From Anaerostipes rhamnosivorans (lineage in GTDB: Bacteria; Bacillota; Clostridia; Lachnospirales; Lachnospiraceae): 64,000 bases of DNA. Position 1 is the first letter of the stretch. The number at the start of each line of letters is the position of its first letter. Both the position numbers and the translations under genes were made by a program. The stretch covers positions 2,828,001-2,892,000 of the forward strand of contig NZ_CP040058.1 of NCBI RefSeq assembly GCF_005280655.1, written 5' to 3'. This document shows positions 60,910 through 64,000 of this stretch, piece by piece. Below the pieces are notes generated by a model that saw only the letters and a list, made by a program, of their open reading frames with translations, was not told where the DNA came from and did no database searches.

Positions 60910-62079
60910 CTATTCCTTTAAAAACTGTGTATTACACATATCATTCTCCAATACTCCAACAAGTATAAAAAACAAAGCGATACACCAATTTGCACCATCC
61001 AAGTCCTCAAAAATTAGTAACCCAAACACTCCTATAATACTACACAAAACAATAATAAAATACTTTTTTCTTCTCCATTTATTTAATACAGAAATTACTA
61101 CCTGTATTAATCCCGATAATCCAAAAATAAAACCTAAAATACCTGCTTTATAAAATAATCCAATGTATGTTGAATGTGAGCCTAATGGATAGCCATAAAA
61201 AGATGATTTAATACCACTTCCATAAAATATTGAATCATTCAATGCTTTTTGAATACTCTCCCGATAAATTAGACTTCTCATAGTATTACTTCCAACTCTA
61301 GCATTTAAAATTTTATTTATCAGTTGATATATTATAGCATATTTTATTTCGAGGACTATAACTAGACATAATAAAAACAAAACAAAGAAAATTGCCAAAT
61401 ATTTAGAATTAATGGTATAAAGAATACTTACGATTGTATTAAACGCTACTAGCACTAGTCCCATTCTAGAATTTGTTAAAATCACTGGCAGCGCTGAAAG
61501 TATCACAAAAACAATGGTAAACCTTTTTGTATGTTTTTCCTTGAAATTAACATACGCAAAAGGAAATAATAGGAAGTAAAACATTACCACCAAATTAGAA
61601 TACTCCATAAAACCATAAAATCTTATCGTTTGTGTTTCATTAATCCAATCTAAACCAAAGATAATACGCCCCATAAATTTAAGTGAGTCACTTCCAGTAT
61701 ATTTTAATAGTAACATTAAAAATGCTAAGGCAATCATAATATACATATTTACTGCAAGATATTTAATAATTCGATTAAAATCTAATTGCATAGATTTATA
61801 CATACAATATAATAATATAGCTATAAACCATATTATGCATGTATTTAAAGCTGCAAATATCCTTGATGTCTCTTCTCCTGGAGTATTTATTAGAATAGAA
61901 AATAAATGGATCATAAAATATATAAAAATAAACCCAAAAGCAAGATTAATAGTAACCTTCCCTTTTGATTTTAAAAGAATAAAGAATATAAGAATCAACA
62001 ATGCTCCCAGTTGAACAGCTTTTGGTATTAAAATCAGAACCCATAAATATTTAAATATATAATATTGACAATCCTTCAT
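60910..62079 (-). CDS. O-antigen ligase/polymerase family membrane protein
   Basis: Protein of 389 aa with about eleven hydrophobic segments. It resembles the Wzy_C (O-antigen ligase) family: TNSRMGLVLVAFNTIVSILY, then a long loop with GSGIKSSFYGYPLGSHSTYIGLFYKAGILGFIFG, where the GxG...HSxYI pattern is typical. It likely joins or polymerises lipid-linked repeat units outside the membrane. Very AT-rich. The start at 62079 has GGGGGAA upstream and overlaps a 58-codon ORF. Confidence 0.8.
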   Translation of the reverse strand: MKDCQYYIFKYLWVLILIPKAVQLGALLILIFFILLKSKGKVTINLAFGFIFIYFMIHLFSILINTPGEETSRIFAALNTCIIWFIAILLYCMYKSMQLDFNRIIKYLAVNMYIMIALAFLMLLLKYTGSDSLKFMGRIIFGLDWINETQTIRFYGFMEYSNLVVMFYFLLFPFAYVNFKEKHTKRFTIVFVILSALPVILTNSRMGLVLVAFNTIVSILYTINSKYLAIFFVLFLLCLVIVLEIKYAIIYQLINKILNARVGSNTMRSLIYRESIQKALNDSIFYGSGIKSSFYGYPLGSHSTYIGLFYKAGILGFIFGLSGLIQVVISVLNKWRRKKYFIIVLCSIIGVFGLLIFEDLDGANWCIALFFILVGVLENDMCNTQFLKE

Positions 62080-62227
62080 TTATTCCCCCATTTATTTCCG
62101 GAAAATGTTCAAAATCTTTTCCATTCTTTATCTCTGTATGTGACTTAATGTCTTTAATAAATACTCTATTTTCTATTATTACATTCTTTAAATCCTGTTT
62201 ATTATAGATAGGTAAATTACTTAACAT
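62051..62227 (-). CDS. Short ORF, 58 codons, possible gene remnant
   Basis: ATG at 62227, stop at 62051; the frame stays open nine codons further upstream. It reads as natural protein (NLPIYNKQDLKNVIIENRVF) and overlaps the first 29 bp of the O-antigen ligase-like gene in another frame. AAAGGAA lies about 13 nt upstream, rather far. I do not recognise it; it could be the tail of a lost gene or a small coupled ORF. Confidence 0.3.
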   Translation of the reverse strand: MLSNLPIYNKQDLKNVIIENRVFIKDIKSHTEIKNGKDFEHFPEINGGINEGLSILYI

Positions 62228-62596
62228 TGTAGATTCAATTTCCTTTACAAATTAATTTTAAAAATTATTTACGTGTATAACAAAAACTACTCTCCCAAAA
62301 ACAAAAATCAATATTATATGAAAATTTTAATATATTCATTAATTAGGAAACAACAAGGATAGATTTTCTTACCTCTTATTATACTCAGAGCATCTTCTTC
62401 ATCCAAAATAACACAAAAGCACTCTTTCCTTTCTCACGCGTTACTGAGAGAAAAATATGAACCCCAATGATTCTAGCTTTAAATCCAGTCCCCAAAGAAT
62501 AGAGACTATTCTTTACTATATCCGTCAAAATAAATCGTAAGTTTTTGCATCTGTGGCCTCTTAATATTTATTTCCCTAGCTTCTATAGAACTTAAA
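62228..62596. other. AT-rich gap after the Wzz-like gene
   Basis: About 370 bp without a gene. It contains a perfect 9-bp hairpin (AAAGAATAG / CTATTCTTT, 62494-62514), which may end the wzz-like transcript although no T-run follows on the minus strand. A TATAAT-like block at about 62315-62322 might start the next transcript. Confidence 0.35.
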
Positions 62597-63202
62597 TTAC
62601 TTGACTCTCTTTTTATCATCAATAGCAAACATAGTAAAAAGAATTCCAATTGCAAAAATTAATCCTCCTGCCGCCCCCAAAAGAATATTTTTCTTTACGT
62701 TAATTGTATTTCCTCTCACCGGCTTTTTTGTTTTCTCCACAACAATAGGCCTGTTTTTGTCAAGTATCTTTGTTATTACCTCATCAGTAGAAGTTAAAAT
62801 TGCATCTGATATTTCTTTTGTTTTATTAATGTCAGCACTCTGTGTTTTAATTATGATGAAATGCGTCGACTCCACCCGCTCCACTGAGATATACTGTTTA
62901 ATTTCTGAAAGTGGTATTTGAGCCTTTTGTGATGCCTTTTCCAGAATCAAATCAGATTGAATCAATTCTATATAATCCTGCACAAGTTCCGTTGCATTAT
63001 CTCTAATCAAAACTTTATCAGACGTTTTAGGAATTGTAATATATAATTTCGTCTTGGCAGTATATACTACATTATTTTTTGTTTTTGAAACAACCGCTGT
63101 GGCTCCTGTTCCTATAAGAACAGCAAGTAAGATAACTACCCATTTTGACAATACATATTTCACCAATTCCTTCACATCAATCTCCATTTCCTTGTGACTC
63201 AT
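62597..63202 (-). CDS. Wzz/YveK-family chain-length determinant (CpsC-like)
   Basis: Protein of 201 aa: a short cytoplasmic N-terminus (EIDVKELVKYVLSKW), a first membrane helix (about 25-42), an extracellular region of about 130 residues and a second helix near the C-terminus (ILLGAAGGLIFAIGILFTMF), preceded by a Pro-containing segment typical of Wzz proteins. It sets polymer length, often together with a tyrosine kinase CpsD; none is seen in the window. ATG at 63202 is chosen because AGGAAGG precedes it. Confidence 0.88.
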   Translation of the reverse strand: MSHKEMEIDVKELVKYVLSKWVVILLAVLIGTGATAVVSKTKNNVVYTAKTKLYITIPKTSDKVLIRDNATELVQDYIELIQSDLILEKASQKAQIPLSEIKQYISVERVESTHFIIIKTQSADINKTKEISDAILTSTDEVITKILDKNRPIVVEKTKKPVRGNTINVKKNILLGAAGGLIFAIGILFTMFAIDDKKRVK

Positions 63203-63579
63203 CTTTTTTCCTTCCTTCATGCTTTTCAATTATTACAAAACTTGTTATTTATCTTTTTATAATATAGAGTTTCTCATAAACCCATAGATCTTTTGTTCAT
63301 TATCAACAATTTGACTTCTACTATGACAATTATTTCTTTAGCTTATCTTCTAGAACTCCTGCATCCTGCCATCTATAACTTTTCCACTTTCTTGTATATG
63401 ATTTCCCTGTTGCAAAACAGCTATCATTGAACAAAATAATACATTATAATCCTTTTTCGTTTCTACCATTATCTTGCACGCAACCTTATTAGATTTCTTT
63501 TACTTAACCCTGATGGCAATATAAGCATTTCCATTCTTCTTTGTCATATACTTTATGAACGTTCTACTTTGGATTCTCT

Positions 63580-63608
63580 ATTTTATCACAGAAGTAACAT
63601 TTCTACAA
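63580..63608 (-). promoter_or_regulatory. Candidate promoter of the Wzz-like gene
   Basis: TTGTAG (63603-63608), a 17-bp spacer and TAAAAT (63580-63585). Confidence 0.5.
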
Positions 63609-63615
63609 CATACTT

Positions 63616-63635
63616 GAAAAATCCCCGGATTTTTC
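63616..63635 (-). terminator. Possible terminator after the acetyltransferase gene
   Basis: GAAAAATCC and GGATTTTTC form a 9-bp palindrome with two central bases, 12 bp past the stop; the T-run is inside the stem. Confidence 0.45.
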
Positions 63636-63646
63636 TTATAATTACT

Positions 63647-64000
63647 TCAAATTTCATTTCTATCCTCTATTTTTGTCTGTATTTTATAGCTTGATTTATG
63701 GGCTGGACAACCATATTGCATGAAATGATTATCTACACTTTTGATTACAACACTTCCTGCTCCGATAAGACAGTGAGCCCCTACCTTTGTATATTCTTTA
63801 ATTACTGTTCCCGCTCCAACATGTGTTTCACACCCTACTTCTACGCCTCCACAGAGTTTAGCTCCTGTAGAAACATGGACGAACTCCCCTATTTTACAAT
63901 CATGTTCTAGAATCGCACCAGTATTAATGATAGCACAATTATCGATTTCTACTTTCGAATTAATCACAGCCATTTTTCCTACATATATGCCTCTTCCTAG
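63647..64000 (-). CDS. NeuD-type sugar O-acyltransferase, 5' end cut by window edge
   Basis: The open frame runs from the window edge to the stop at 63647 (117 codons seen). It shows left-handed beta-helix hexapeptide repeats throughout (CAIINTGAILEHDCKIGEFVHVSTGAKLCGGVEVG, here across several coils), with the His of LEHDCKIG as the likely catalytic base, and the end motif VIKSVDNHFMQYGCPAHK (YGxPA). This is typical of the NeuD/PglD/EpsM family that acetylates an amino sugar or sialic acid precursor. An internal ATG at 63973 is not the start, because the coding frame extends upstream (LGRGIYVGK). Confidence 0.88.
   Translation of the reverse strand, partial: LGRGIYVGKMAVINSKVEIDNCAIINTGAILEHDCKIGEFVHVSTGAKLCGGVEVGCETHVGAGTVIKEYTKVGAHCLIGAGSVVIKSVDNHFMQYGCPAHKSSYKIQTKIEDRNEI

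Larger units (their letters stand above)
63203..63646. other. Long leader/gap before the Wzz-like gene
   Basis: 444 bp. It holds a promoter candidate (63580-63608), so the wzz transcript would carry about 370 nt of leader. A 39-codon ORF on the minus strand (63350-63469, MVETKKDYNV start) reads through cleanly but has a weak ribosome site. No known leader motif is recognised. Confidence 0.35.

Noticed and set aside
1..64000. tRNA/rRNA genes, CRISPR arrays, transposases, integrases or phage genes
   Set aside because: Gaps were read on both strands; no cloverleaf, spaced repeat series or recombinase motif was found.

Overview
The window looks like chromosome of a strictly anaerobic, Gram-positive Clostridia, most likely Lachnospiraceae-like. 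The reasons are consensus sigma-A promoters and strong AGGAGG ribosome sites, a Trp T-box leader, an [FeFe] hydrogenase, a lone Spo0A DNA-binding domain, a Gat-type PTS with a PRD regulator, and CDP-glycerol (teichoic-type) wall polymer genes. Genus cannot be fixed from sequence alone. I saw no rRNA, tRNA, CRISPR array, transposase or phage gene.

Layout. 1-1880: an ECF sigma factor (cut by the window edge) and a stand-alone RpoD-like sigma factor. 2099-8990: a complete tryptophan operon trpE-trpGD-trpC-trpF-trpB-trpA, read on the minus strand behind a T-box leader with its own consensus promoter. 9457-14421: NADP-type isocitrate dehydrogenase, then a two-gene [FeFe] hydrogenase operon whose partner is a NuoF-type Fe-S domain fused to a GltD/NfnB-like flavoprotein. 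14718-24305: housekeeping and envelope genes (CAT-like acetyltransferase, DegV, DUF368 membrane protein, HtrA protease, WbaP-like phosphoglycosyltransferase, LCP ligase, Cfa) and a divergent regulator pair (XRE/S24-like and an orphan Spo0A C-terminal domain).

24494-40214 is a run of fifteen minus-strand genes, nearly all spaced under 30 bp. From its 5' end it encodes a zinc dehydrogenase, a class II (fuculose-type) aldolase, a PRD/EIIA regulator, galactitol-type EIIA-EIIB-EIIC, a class II ketose-bisphosphate aldolase, a 2-hydroxyacid dehydrogenase, a phosphotriesterase-family lactonase candidate, an Old Yellow Enzyme, a second zinc dehydrogenase, a MaoC hydratase, 4-hydroxybutyrate dehydrogenase, 4-hydroxybutyryl-CoA dehydratase and a CoA-transferase with a NifU-like N-terminal domain. 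It joins sugar or polyol import to a 4-hydroxybutyrate-to-crotonyl-CoA module. The substrate is unknown, and this is the best candidate for an undescribed pathway. A 69-bp repeat (one mismatch) stands on each side of the dehydrogenase-PTS half.

40492-64000 is a cell-surface polymer locus. It holds a GGDEF/EAL protein, CDP-glycerol glycerophosphotransferases, glycosyltransferases, an LTA-synthase-like gene broken by an out-of-frame deletion, galU, tagD and the TagGH exporter. Beyond these come two large proteins that join TagF-type and GT4 domains, a GtrB-like GT2 plus GT-C pair, two polymerase/ligase-type membrane proteins, a Wzz-like protein and a NeuD-like acetyltransferase cut by the window edge. 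The far end (about 56-64 kb) is visibly more AT-rich than the rest, as expected for an exchangeable polysaccharide locus.
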